Source of the DNA: Sphingomonas sp. TZW2008
Lineage (GTDB): Bacteria; Pseudomonadota; Alphaproteobacteria; Sphingomonadales; Sphingomonadaceae
Length of the DNA: 64,000 bases
Direction: 5' to 3'
Assembly (NCBI RefSeq): GCF_002117915.1
Contig: NZ_BDJB01000004.1
Location: 115,939 to 179,938, forward strand
The notes beneath the pieces were generated by a model. The model searched no databases. It had not been told where the DNA came from and saw nothing but the letters and a program-made list of their open reading frames with translations. Shown here in pieces: positions 8,192 through 16,243 of this stretch (positions are counted from its first letter, which is position 1; every line of letters begins with the position of its first letter). The position numbers were made by a program, and so were the translations under genes.

Positions 8192-9415
8192 TCAGAGCGC
8201 GTCGAAGTCGATCGGCTGGTGGCGATCGAGCGCGGCGTCGGCAGGGGGCATCGGATATTTCAGCCCGGTCGCGCAATTGAACAGGACGACCTCCTCGTCC
8301 TCGTCGACCTCGCCGTCGCGCAGCGCTTGGCGATAAGCCGCGAGCGTCGCGCCGCCCTCCGGGCAGAGCAGCAGTCCGTCCTTACGCGCCGTATCGTCGA
8401 CCGCCTGAAGGATCGCAGGGTCGCCGACCGCCAGCGCCTTGCCGCCGCTCTCGCGCACCGCGCGCAGGATCAGGAAATCGCCCACCGCGCGCGGCACGCG
8501 GATGCCCATCGCGATCGTGTCGGCATCCTCCCAGCGCTCGGCATGCTCCTCGCCTGCTTCGAACGCGCGCACGATCGGGGCGCAGCCCGATGCCTGCACT
8601 GCGTACATCCGCGGTCGCTCGCTGCCGATCCAGCCGAGCCGCTCGAGCTCGTCGAACGCCTTCCACATGCCAATCAGCCCGGTACCGCCCCCGGTGGGAT
8701 AGAAGATCGCCTTCGGCAGCCGCCAGCCGAGCTGCGCGGCGAGTTCGAGCCCCATCGTCTTCTTGCCCTCGATTCGGTAAGGCTCCTTCAGCGTCGAGAA
8801 GTCGAACCACCGGCCCTCGGCCGCGCCCTTACCGACGATCGCGCCGCAATCGTCGATCAGCCCGTTGACGCGCCAGACGCGCGCACCCTGCATCGCAATC
8901 TCGCGCACGTTCACTTCGGGCGTATCTTCCGGACAGAAGACGATCGTCTCGATCCCGCAGCGGCTGGCGTAAGCGGCGAGCGCGGCGCCGGCGTTGCCGT
9001 TGGTCGGCATCGCGATCCGCGTGACGCCGAGCTCCTTCGCCATCGCCACCGCCATGACGAGCCCGCGCGCCTTGAAGCTGCCGGTCGGCAGCCGCGCCTC
9101 GTCCTTGACCCACACGTTGCTGCCGCCCGCCTTGGGGATGGGCACCAGCGGCGTTTCGATCTCGCCGAGGCTGACGACGTTGCGCGTCTCACGGACGGGG
9201 AGCAGCTCGCGCCACCGCCACAGATCGGTCGGCCGCGCCGCCAGCGCATCGCGCGACAGTGCCGCACCGACCGCGGCGAGATCGTAGCGCACCAGCAGCG
9301 GCCGGCCGACCCGCGACAGGTTGTGCAGCGTGTCGGCGTCGTAGCGCTCCCCCGTCATCGAACATTCGAGATGCGTGACGAAGGTCTGCCGGTCGGCGGT
9401 GAGATTCGCGTTCAT
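8192..9415 (-). CDS. thrC: Threonine synthase
   Basis: A 407-residue PLP enzyme of fold type II that converts O-phosphohomoserine to threonine. PLP lysine K115 lies in LPTGSFKARG. NGNAGAALAAYA follows as the phosphate-binding and substrate loop, and PTGGGTGLIG as the PLP phosphate cup. The N-terminal LECSMTGERYDADTLHNLS resembles the cysteine-containing segment of long threonine synthases. Other fold II enzymes such as threonine dehydratase are possible but fit less well. Homoserine dehydrogenase sits elsewhere in the window at 51157. It may be co-transcribed with hrcA-grpE upstream, with a 55-base gap to grpE. Confidence 0.87.
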   Translation of the reverse strand: MNANLTADRQTFVTHLECSMTGERYDADTLHNLSRVGRPLLVRYDLAAVGAALSRDALAARPTDLWRWRELLPVRETRNVVSLGEIETPLVPIPKAGGSNVWVKDEARLPTGSFKARGLVMAVAMAKELGVTRIAMPTNGNAGAALAAYASRCGIETIVFCPEDTPEVNVREIAMQGARVWRVNGLIDDCGAIVGKGAAEGRWFDFSTLKEPYRIEGKKTMGLELAAQLGWRLPKAIFYPTGGGTGLIGMWKAFDELERLGWIGSERPRMYAVQASGCAPIVRAFEAGEEHAERWEDADTIAMGIRVPRAVGDFLILRAVRESGGKALAVGDPAILQAVDDTARKDGLLLCPEGGATLAAYRQALRDGEVDEDEEVVLFNCATGLKYPMPPADAALDRHQPIDFDAL

Positions 9416-9470
9416 GCAACGATGCTTAGCGCGCGTTGCCGGGCAAAGGAACGCCCCGAACGGTACGCGT

Positions 9471-10028
9471 TCAGTCGGGCTTCTTCGCGACGCCTACCAG
9501 CGCCGGCCGCAACAGCCGATCGCGGATCATCCAGCCCGACTGCATCTCCTGCACGATTGTACCCGGCGCCTCGTCCGACGGCACCTCAAGCATTGCCTGG
9601 TGCTTGTTGGGATCGAGCGGCTGGCCCATCGCCTCGATGCGGACAAGCCCATGGCGTTGGAACACGCTCGTCAGTTCGCGCCCGGTCGCCTCAAGCCCCG
9701 TGACAAGGCCCTTGAACTTGTCGTCCCCGCGCAGCTCCACCGGAATGGCGGACAGCGCGCGCTCGAGGTTGTCGTTGACGCTCAGCACGTCGCGCGCGAA
9801 CGCGGTTGCGGCATAGGCGCGCGCATCGGTGGCGTCCTTCTCCGCGCGGCGACGAACGTTCTGGATTTCGGCCTGCGCGTAGAGCGTCTGCTGCTTGGCG
9901 TCGGCGAGCTGGTTCTCGAGCTCGGCCACGCGGTGATGCTCCGCCACTTCGGGCGCTGCGGCCGCGGTCTCCTCGCGCAGATCCTCGCCGCCCTCGGTGA
10001 CGGTGGTATTGCCTTGCGTATCGGTCAT
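9471..10028 (-). CDS. grpE: Nucleotide exchange factor GrpE
   Basis: A 185-residue GrpE that drives ADP release from DnaK. An acidic disordered N-terminus leads to a long coiled-coil helix (about residues 35-90: HRVAELENQLADAKQQTLYA), then NVRRRAEKD, LERALSA and the beta domain with PNKHQAMLEV and IVQEMQSGWMIRDRLLRPALV. I chose ATG 10028 (MTDTQGN) over an in-frame ATG 13 codons upstream that would nearly abut the hrcA stop. It follows hrcA by 35 bases, the usual alphaproteobacterial order. Confidence 0.95.
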   Translation of the reverse strand: MTDTQGNTTVTEGGEDLREETAAAAPEVAEHHRVAELENQLADAKQQTLYAQAEIQNVRRRAEKDATDARAYAATAFARDVLSVNDNLERALSAIPVELRGDDKFKGLVTGLEATGRELTSVFQRHGLVRIEAMGQPLDPNKHQAMLEVPSDEAPGTIVQEMQSGWMIRDRLLRPALVGVAKKPD

Positions 10029-10063
10029 CGTTTCCCTGTCTGATTGCGTCGTTCGTTGCCGGC

Positions 10064-11107
10064 TCAACCCATCAGGCGGGCGAGCGTTGCGGCCGTGAAA
10101 TCCACCATGGGCACGACGCGGGCGTAGTTCAACCGAGTCGGGCCGATCACGCCGACGACGCCGACGACCCGCCCGTCGCTGCCATGGAACGGTCGCGCGA
10201 TCACCGACGAGCCTGACAATGCGAACAGCTTGTTCTCTGCGCCGATGAAGATGCGCGTCGCATCACCGGCGCGCGCCGAATCGAGCAGGGCGGCGATTTC
10301 CTGCTTGCCGTCGAGATCGTCGAGCAGCTCGCGCACGCGGTCGAGGTCGGCGTTGGCCGCGTCGTCGAGCAATCGCCCCTGGCCGCGCACGATCAGCACC
10401 GGGCGCCGCCCGCCGTCCTCGCTCCACACAGCGAGACCGCGTTCGATCAGCGCGCGTGCTGCGCCGTCGAGCGCCGCGCGGCCCTGCGCGAGTTCGCGAT
10501 CGATCCGCGCGCGCGCAGCGGACAGCGTCAGACCAGAAAGCGTGGCGGACATGAAGTTGCCTGCCTCGACCAGCGCCGCGGGGCCGACGCCGGAGGGCAG
10601 ATCGACGACGCGATTCTCGACCGACCCATCCTCGCTGACGAGCACAGCCAGCGCCTGGCCCTGCGATAGCGGCAGGAAGCCGATCGAGCGTAGCACCTGC
10701 TCGCGCTTTGGCACCATCACGAGCCCGGCGCACGCCGACAGGCCGGACAGCGCGGCGGTGGTCGCGGCGAGCGCTTCCTCGACCGGGCCGCCGCTGCCCG
10801 CGCGCGCTTCGATCGTCGCGCGTTCTTCAGCGGAGGGCTCGAGCGCCTGCATCATCCCGTCGACGAACAGACGCAGCCCGAGGTCGGTCGGCATCCGCCC
10901 CGCGGAGGTATGCGGTGCGGCGAGCAGGCCGGCATCCTCGAGCTGCGCAAGCACGCTGCGGATCGAGGCGGGCGAAAGGTTCAGCCCGGCAAGCGCCAGC
11001 GTCTTCGAGCCGACTGGTTGCCCGCTCGCGAGATAGCCGTCGACGACGCGGCGGAAGATGTCGCGGGCGCGGTCGTTGAGTTCGGCGATCGGCAGTGATG
11101 CGGTCAC
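10064..11107 (-). CDS. hrcA: Heat-inducible transcription repressor HrcA
   Basis: A 347-residue HrcA, the repressor of groESL-type heat-shock operons through the CIRCE operator. The winged helix starts ELNDRARDIFRRVVDGYLAS and continues GQPVGSKTLA, LSPASIRSVLAQLEDAGLL and HTSAGRMPTDLGLR. The C-terminal GAF-like part ends FHGSDGRVVGVVGVIGPTRL. The start is a GTG at 11107; the longer frame upstream is the shadow of rph. No CIRCE element is visible in the short gap towards rph, so autoregulation is not indicated here. Confidence 0.95.
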   Translation of the reverse strand: MTASLPIAELNDRARDIFRRVVDGYLASGQPVGSKTLALAGLNLSPASIRSVLAQLEDAGLLAAPHTSAGRMPTDLGLRLFVDGMMQALEPSAEERATIEARAGSGGPVEEALAATTAALSGLSACAGLVMVPKREQVLRSIGFLPLSQGQALAVLVSEDGSVENRVVDLPSGVGPAALVEAGNFMSATLSGLTLSAARARIDRELAQGRAALDGAARALIERGLAVWSEDGGRRPVLIVRGQGRLLDDAANADLDRVRELLDDLDGKQEIAALLDSARAGDATRIFIGAENKLFALSGSSVIARPFHGSDGRVVGVVGVIGPTRLNYARVVPMVDFTAATLARLMG

Positions 11108-11188
11108 GCCGGCGAATCTAGGGTGCGTGGGCTGGCGCGGCAATCGCCGAGCGGCTAACCGCGCGGGCCTATCCAGGAGAAATATTTC

Positions 11189-11905
11189 ATGCGTCCCAGC
11201 GGCCGTGCGCCCGACCAGATGCGCGCCATCAGCATCGAGCCGAACTTCACCCGCCACGCCGAAGGTTCGGTGCTGATCGGCTTCGGCGATACCAAGGTGC
11301 TCGTCACCGCGAGCATTGAGGAGCGCGTGCCGCCGTTCCTGCGTGGCAAGGGGCAGGGCTGGGTAACGGCGGAATACGGCATGCTGCCGCGCGCTACGCA
11401 TACCCGCGGCAGCCGCGAAGCCGCTAAAGGCAAGCAATCGGGGCGGACGCAGGAAATTCAGCGGCTTATCGGCCGTTCCTTGCGCGCCGTCACCGATATG
11501 GCGGCACTTGGCGAGCGGCAGATCGTGCTCGACTGCGACGTGATCCAGGCGGACGGCGGCACGCGCACCGCGTCGATCTCGGGCGCGTGGGTCGCGCTCA
11601 GGCTCGCGGTCGATGGGCTGATGCAGGCCGGCAAGATCGACAAGGATCCGATCGCGCAGAAGGTCGCCGCGGTCAGCTGCGGGATCTACCAGGGGCAGCC
11701 GGTGCTCGACCTCGACTATATCGAGGACTCAAACGCCGACGCCGACGGCAATTTCGTGCTGCTGGAGAACGGCAATATCGCCGAAGCGCAAGCGACCGCC
11801 GAGCACGCGACCTATGACGAGGAAGCGCTGCTGCGCCTGCTGCGGCTGGCGCGGATCGGCTGCACCGATATCTTCGCGGCACAGGCCAAGGCGGTCGGCC
11901 GATGA
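11189..11905 (+). CDS. rph: Ribonuclease PH
   Basis: A 238-residue phosphorolytic 3'-5' exoribonuclease that trims tRNA 3' ends. It begins [20 protein letters not shown], has [14 protein letters not shown], the [19 protein letters not shown] phosphate and RNA-binding region, and [20 protein letters not shown]. The ATG follows the ribosome site AGGAGA. It is divergent from hrcA and overlaps rdgB by 4 bases. Confidence 0.97.
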   Translation: MRPSGRAPDQMRAISIEPNFTRHAEGSVLIGFGDTKVLVTASIEERVPPFLRGKGQGWVTAEYGMLPRATHTRGSREAAKGKQSGRTQEIQRLIGRSLRAVTDMAALGERQIVLDCDVIQADGGTRTASISGAWVALRLAVDGLMQAGKIDKDPIAQKVAAVSCGIYQGQPVLDLDYIEDSNADADGNFVLLENGNIAEAQATAEHATYDEEALLRLLRLARIGCTDIFAAQAKAVGR

Positions 11906-12528
11906 GCGGTGAGGGGGACGCGCCGCAGGCGATCCGCAAGCTGCAACCGGGACGGCTGGTGATCGCCAGCCACAATCCGGGCAAGGTGCGCGAGATCGCT
12001 GCGTTGCTCGAGGGGCGCGGGCTCGACGTCGTGTCCGCGGCCGAGCTCGACCTGCCCGAACCCGAGGAGACGGGCACCACCTTCGTGATGAACGCCGAGC
12101 TCAAGGCGCGCGCTGCGGCCGATTTGTCGGGTCTGCCGGCGCTGGCCGACGACAGCGGCCTGTGCGTCGAGGCATTGGGCGGCGACCCCGGCATCTTCTC
12201 GGCGCGCTGGGCGGGCGAGGGCAAGGACTTCGCCGAGGCGATGCGCCGCGTCGAGGCGAAGCTGGGCGAGATAGAAGACGCGCCGCGCGACGCGCACTTC
12301 GTCTGCGCGCTCGCACTCGCCTGGCCTGACGGGCATGTCGAATGGTTCGAGGGCCGCGTTGACGGCACGCTCGTCTGGCCGCCGCGCGGCGACAAGGGGT
12401 TCGGCTACGACGCGATGTTCCTGCCCGATGGCGCCGCGGAGACGTTCGGCGAGATGGAGGAGGACGCGAAACACGCGATCAGCCATCGCGCGGACGCCTT
12501 CCGCCAGATGGTGGCCGCGGTCTTCTGA
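11902..12528 (+). CDS. rdgB: RdgB/HAM1 family non-canonical purine NTP pyrophosphatase
   Basis: A 208-residue house-cleaning enzyme hydrolysing dITP, XTP and ITP. The motifs are [12 protein letters not shown] at the N-terminus, [25 protein letters not shown], and [20 protein letters not shown] followed by [13 protein letters not shown]. An N-terminal extension of about 20 residues precedes the first strand. The ATG overlaps the rph stop. In related genomes hemW usually follows directly; here about 1.3 kb of other sequence intervenes. Confidence 0.96.
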   Translation: MSGEGDAPQAIRKLQPGRLVIASHNPGKVREIAALLEGRGLDVVSAAELDLPEPEETGTTFVMNAELKARAAADLSGLPALADDSGLCVEALGGDPGIFSARWAGEGKDFAEAMRRVEAKLGEIEDAPRDAHFVCALALAWPDGHVEWFEGRVDGTLVWPPRGDKGFGYDAMFLPDGAAETFGEMEEDAKHAISHRADAFRQMVAAVF

Positions 12529-12650
12529 GCGACGGACGGGGCGAGAAAGGCTGCGTTTTGAGGGAGCGATGGACGTCTGCCATAAGGGGCTGCAAATCGT
12601 CTGGATTCACAAATGCCCGACCATATCGCGGATGTCTCGGATCGGGAGGG

Positions 12651-12668
12651 AAGTAACATTAGTTACTT
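12651..12668. repeat. 18-base inverted repeat upstream of the orphan gene
   Basis: AAGTAAC, a 4-base spacer (ATTA), then GTTACTT form a perfect 7-bp dyad 40 bases before the start at 12709. Its AT-rich composition contrasts with the surroundings. It may be an operator for the following gene. A TTGACA hexamer lies just downstream at 12678-12683 but is too close to the start codon to make a convincing promoter. Confidence 0.55.
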
Positions 12669-12708
12669 TTCGCCAGATTGACAGCGAAGTCCCTGAAGGA
12701 GAATCGCG

Positions 12709-13137
12709 ATGTCCGCCATGCTCGCTACACTCGCGCTAGCGCAGGCTCAATTTCACCCGCTAGAGAACTGCTCCCTGATCCGACCCGTGACGTTTTTCGA
12801 GAACATGAACGCACTTCCGGCAGAGATTAGGACGGATATCATGAAGCGAGCTGGCGCGATTTATCCAAGAACGAAAAAAGGTCTCACCTTCGGTGATGTC
12901 GTCGGACCGAGATCCAAAATCGGTAAGGTCCTTCTTTACGTTGCCCGCGACAACAATCAGTGGCTCGTGTCGTACATGTACGGTGGAGTAGCGATTCGGA
13001 CGGTGACGGTTTCATACATTCAGGGCGATAGAACGACGGTGCCACCGTATTTCATGGGCGCCTTGGAAGGCCACGCTTGTACCGTGGCAAACGCTTTCTT
13101 GAAGGGGGTCAACGTGGATAAAACCTGGCAACATTGA
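12709..13137 (+). CDS. Hypothetical protein, unrecognised family, AT-richer than its neighbours
   Basis: A 142-residue protein I do not recognise. An AAGGAG ribosome site sits 8 bases before ATG 12709, so translation is likely. The N-terminus (MSAMLATLALAQAQ) could be a short signal peptide, which would make it periplasmic. The rest is mixed alpha/beta with a lysine-rich stretch (RTKKGLTFGD) and three cysteine-free strands ending before C-terminal Cys124. By eye its base composition and codon use (AAA, TTT, ATT) differ from flanking genes, suggesting recent acquisition. It splits the usual rdgB-hemW pair. Confidence 0.6.
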   Translation: MSAMLATLALAQAQFHPLENCSLIRPVTFFENMNALPAEIRTDIMKRAGAIYPRTKKGLTFGDVVGPRSKIGKVLLYVARDNNQWLVSYMYGGVAIRTVTVSYIQGDRTTVPPYFMGALEGHACTVANAFLKGVNVDKTWQH

Positions 13138-13214
13138 CTGGGAAGACGTGCGCTGTTGGGCGAAAGCGGACTGTACGCTTTGCCAAGTTCAAAAAATAAC
13201 TAGTTCCCGCAGCA

Positions 13215-13790
13215 TCAAAACGCCCGTTGCCCGACCACATTGCCGGCCGGGCTGTAGCGGCAGACGAGATAATCGTCGGTCGCGGTCGAGGCCATCGCGC
13301 AGCCGATGCGCTGCGTGTTGCGCCAGACGATCTGGGTATAGTGCGCGACGTCCTCCCAACGGCCGGTGCGGCTGAACGCCGGCGTCGGGCGGTCAACGAA
13401 ATCGCGTCGTTCGGCGACCCAGTGCCCGATCATCTCGTCGTAGCGATAGGCGCCGCGTGTACCCGTCCACAGGTTTTCGCCCTCGCGCAGCGGGCCGTGC
13501 GGCTGGTCGGCATGCGCGAACCGGCCGGTGCGCGCCATCTCCTCGGCATAGGCACGCGCCGAGCCTGCAAGACGATCGTCCCACACCAGCGGCGGGACAT
13601 TCACGGCCGCACGGGCGCGATTGTGCGCGCCGATCATCGTGTCGCGGAGCAGCGCTGTGCCGCGTGGTGCCGACGCGTCGGTTGCGCGCTGTTCGACGAT
13701 TCGTTCGGGGCCGGGATCGGGCGATTGTGCGCATCCCGTCAGGATCAGGGCGAGGGGAAGGAGGTAGCGGTGCGGCGACATCGCCGCCAT
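13215..13790 (-). CDS. CAP (SCP/PR1)-domain lipoprotein
   Basis: A 191-residue secreted CAP-superfamily protein. The lipobox is ILTGC (Cys20 from ATG 13790; an alternative ATG lies 9 bases later). The CAP domain runs from MIGAHNRARAAVNVPPLVWD to the end, with AGSARAYAEEMA, FAHAD, GENLWTG, HYTQIVWRNTQRIGCAMA and YLVCRYSPAGNVVGQ. His in HNRAR and HYTQ correspond to the conserved CAP cavity residues. The function in bacteria is unclear. The gene is divergent from hemW with only 12 bases between start codons, so each promoter must lie within the other gene. Confidence 0.88.
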   Translation of the reverse strand: MAAMSPHRYLLPLALILTGCAQSPDPGPERIVEQRATDASAPRGTALLRDTMIGAHNRARAAVNVPPLVWDDRLAGSARAYAEEMARTGRFAHADQPHGPLREGENLWTGTRGAYRYDEMIGHWVAERRDFVDRPTPAFSRTGRWEDVAHYTQIVWRNTQRIGCAMASTATDDYLVCRYSPAGNVVGQRAF

Positions 13791-13802
13791 ATCGGCCTGA
13801 CC

Positions 13803-15011
13803 ATGCTTTCCAACAATGCACCGGCCATCGATCGCGCGCCGAACGATCACGCGATCGACGATCCGCTGGCGCTCTACGTCCACTGGCCATTCTGCGTGTC
13901 CAAGTGCCCGTATTGCGATTTCAACAGCCACGTGCGTGCGTCGGTCGATCAGGCGGCGTGGCGCGACGCGCTGCTCGCCGACCTCGCTTATGAGGCGGCG
14001 ATGTTGCCCGGACGGCGGCTTGGCTCGATCTTCTTCGGCGGCGGCACGCCGTCGCTGATGCCGCCCGCCACCGTCGCCGCAGTGCTGACGGCGGCCGAGC
14101 GCGCGTGGGGGTTCGCGCCCGATATCGAGATCACGCTGGAGGCGAACCCCTCGTCGGTCGAGGCGGCGCGGTTCGCGGACCTTGCCGCCGCCGGCGTCAA
14201 CCGCGCCTCGCTCGGGCTCCAAGCGCTCGACGACGCGGCACTTCAGTTCCTCGGGCGCGCGCACGGCGTCGACGAGGGGCTGGCGGCGCTGGCGGTGGCG
14301 CAGGACGTGTTCCGGCGCGTCAGCTTCGATCTGATCTATGCCCGGCCCGGCCAGCCGATCGCCTCATGGGAGGCGGAACTTCGCCGCGCGATCGGTTTGG
14401 GCACCGAGCATCTGTCCTTGTACCAGCTGACGATCGAGCCGGGGACGCGCTTCTTCACCGAGGCGGCGGCGGGGCGGCTGACGATCCCTGATGAGGATAC
14501 GGCGGCGACGCTGTTCGAAACGACGCGCGCGATCACCGCGGCGGCGGGGCTGCCGGCGTATGAGATCAGCAATCACGCGAAACCGGGCGCCGAGAGCCGG
14601 CACAACCTGACCTATTGGCGCTATCGCGACTATGCCGGGATCGGGCCTGGCGCGCACGGGCGGCGCATCGGCGTAGCGACGACGCGGCGGCGCAAGCCCG
14701 AAAATTGGCTCGCGGCGGTGGCGCGCAACGGCCACGGGACCGAGGCGGAGGAGCCGCTCGCGCCGCAGACGCGTGCATCGGAGGCGCTGCTGATGGGGCT
14801 ACGACTGCGTGAGGGCGTCGATCTGCGCCGCGTCGCCGCGCTCGGCGAGACAAATATCGCCGGCGTCATCGATGAGGCGGCGATCGCGCGCCTGCCCGAG
14901 CTGATCGTGCGCGAAGGCGACCGGCTGCGGATCACGGAGGCCGGCATGCTGCTGCTCGATGCTATCTTGCCCGAGGTGGTGCGCGATCCACCGGCGCAGA
15001 AAGTCGCTTAG
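13803..15011 (+). CDS. hemW: Heme chaperone HemW (HemN-like radical SAM protein)
   Basis: A 402-residue radical SAM protein. The cluster motif is C31-x3-C35-x2-C38 followed by DF (CVSKCPYCDF), then FFGGGTPSLM and the NRASLGLQALDD region, with a HemN_C-type C-terminus. HemW-type proteins, often mislabelled coproporphyrinogen oxidase, deliver heme. The lack of the extra N-terminal elements of HemN supports HemW. The chosen ATG 13803 is the first in frame outside the shadow of the divergent CAP gene. Confidence 0.92.
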   Translation: MLSNNAPAIDRAPNDHAIDDPLALYVHWPFCVSKCPYCDFNSHVRASVDQAAWRDALLADLAYEAAMLPGRRLGSIFFGGGTPSLMPPATVAAVLTAAERAWGFAPDIEITLEANPSSVEAARFADLAAAGVNRASLGLQALDDAALQFLGRAHGVDEGLAALAVAQDVFRRVSFDLIYARPGQPIASWEAELRRAIGLGTEHLSLYQLTIEPGTRFFTEAAAGRLTIPDEDTAATLFETTRAITAAAGLPAYEISNHAKPGAESRHNLTYWRYRDYAGIGPGAHGRRIGVATTRRRKPENWLAAVARNGHGTEAEEPLAPQTRASEALLMGLRLREGVDLRRVAALGETNIAGVIDEAAIARLPELIVREGDRLRITEAGMLLLDAILPEVVRDPPAQKVA

Positions 15012-15178
15012 TAGCCCCACCAGGCGACGAGCATGATCAGCAGCGCGATCGCGACGAAGACGAGGTGACCGCGATAGGGATCGCGTTCGGGCCGGTCGAC
15101 GAACAGAGACGGGTCGCCAGGTCGCGGCATGTCGGGCGGGGGCGGTTCCTGAAGCGGCGGTTCGCGCTTGTCGGTCAT
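15008..15178 (-). CDS. Small membrane protein with a C-terminal transmembrane helix
   Basis: A 56-codon frame preceded by a strong ribosome site (GAGGAGGTGACG) directly before ATG 15178. The product starts MTDKREPPLQEPPPPD, a proline-rich cytoplasmic segment, and ends with a single hydrophobic helix (LVFVAIALLIMLVAWWGY). Its stop codon overlaps the hemW stop by two bases in convergent orientation. No family is recognised; codon use is normal for the genome. Confidence 0.72.
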   Translation of the reverse strand: MTDKREPPLQEPPPPDMPRPGDPSLFVDRPERDPYRGHLVFVAIALLIMLVAWWGY

Positions 15179-15260
15179 CGTCACCTCCTCGCCGTCGCTC
15201 GGCAGCGCGTCATGCCCGCCGCAGCCTGAGGCGGCAAGTGCCGGCGCGACGGTCGCGCCG

Positions 15261-16163
15261 TCAGGCGGGAGGGATCACGGTATCGCGCAGCCAATGGCTG
15301 ACCGCCTGAATACGTGGCGCAGCGTGTCCGTCGGCGTGGGTGACGAGCCAGAAGGTGCGCGACAGCGCGACATCGTTGGGTAGCACGGGCACCAACGCCG
15401 TGTCACTCGCGGCGACGAAGTCGGGCAGGATGCCAATCCCGGCGCCCGATCGTACCATTGCGTGCTGCACGTTGATGCTGGTCGAGCGCAGTCGCGCGAC
15501 GAGCCCGTCGTGCACTTCCGACAGGTAATCGAGCTCGGGCGCATGGATATGCTCGGGCACGTAGCCGAGCAGGATGTGGCGTTCGAGCGACTGCCGGTCT
15601 GCCGGCACGCCATGGGCGGCGAGATAGGCCGGCGCGGCGTAGAGGCGCAGGCGATAGTGGGCGAGCTTGCCCGCAATCAACTGGCGGTTGCGCGGGCGGG
15701 CAAGCATGACGGCGATGTCGGCTTCGCGCTTCGACGGATCGAGAAAGCCCGATGCGGTAATCAGATCGAGCCGAATCCTCGGATGCGCGGACTGAAGCGC
15801 CGGCAGACGGCGGGCGAGGACGTGCGTCGCGAGACCCTCGGCGACGCTGAGCCGCACGTGCCCCGCGATACCGCCGCCGCGCTCGCCCTCCGTCGCGGAG
15901 AGGATCGCGGCGTCGACCGCCTCGGCATGGCCGAGCAGCTTCTGCCCGGCGTCGCTCAACCGCCGTTCGCCGCCGATCGATTCGAACAGCGGCTGGCCGA
16001 CCGCCGCCTCGAGCCGCTGCAGCCGGCGCGCGACGGTGGTGGTGTCGATGCCGAGCGCGCGCGCGGCCGCCGCAACTCTGCCGGCGTGCGCGACGGATAG
16101 GAACACGCGAAGATCGTCCCAGTTCTTCAAGCGCTCAGCCCCCGCATGGCTGCAAAAATGCAT
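15261..16163 (-). CDS. LysR family transcriptional regulator
   Basis: A 300-residue LysR regulator. The N-terminal winged helix reads LKNWDDLRVFLSVAHAGRVA, AAARALGIDTTTVARRLQRL and EAAVGQPLFES, and a periplasmic-binding-like effector domain follows (about residues 90-300). It is divergent from the mmsA operon with 80 bases between starts. This is the classic position for a LysR activator of the neighbouring catabolic genes, so a valine-pathway inducer is inferred but not shown. The ATG at 16163 is the only reasonable start, since no start codon lies nearer the helix-turn-helix. Confidence 0.88.
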   Translation of the reverse strand: MHFCSHAGAERLKNWDDLRVFLSVAHAGRVAAAARALGIDTTTVARRLQRLEAAVGQPLFESIGGERRLSDAGQKLLGHAEAVDAAILSATEGERGGGIAGHVRLSVAEGLATHVLARRLPALQSAHPRIRLDLITASGFLDPSKREADIAVMLARPRNRQLIAGKLAHYRLRLYAAPAYLAAHGVPADRQSLERHILLGYVPEHIHAPELDYLSEVHDGLVARLRSTSINVQHAMVRSGAGIGILPDFVAASDTALVPVLPNDVALSRTFWLVTHADGHAAPRIQAVSHWLRDTVIPPA

Positions 16164-16172
16164 TCACGCATT
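16157..16172. promoter_or_regulatory. Inverted repeat in the LysR-mmsA intergenic region
   Basis: AATGC, six bases, GCATT (16157-16172) is a short dyad of the T-N11-A kind bound by LysR proteins. It overlaps the LysR start codon and lies about 70 bases upstream of mmsA. It is short enough to be chance. Confidence 0.35.
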
Positions 16173-16243
16173 GCGAAATCACGCGCTTGTATGCAGAAAC
16201 GCCGCTGGGCTACAAGTCGCGCGAACAATCACCGGAGAGCCCC

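Noticed and set aside
11108..11188. A CIRCE operator before hrcA
   Set aside because: No TTAGCACTC-N9-GAGTGCTAA-like dyad is present in the gap.
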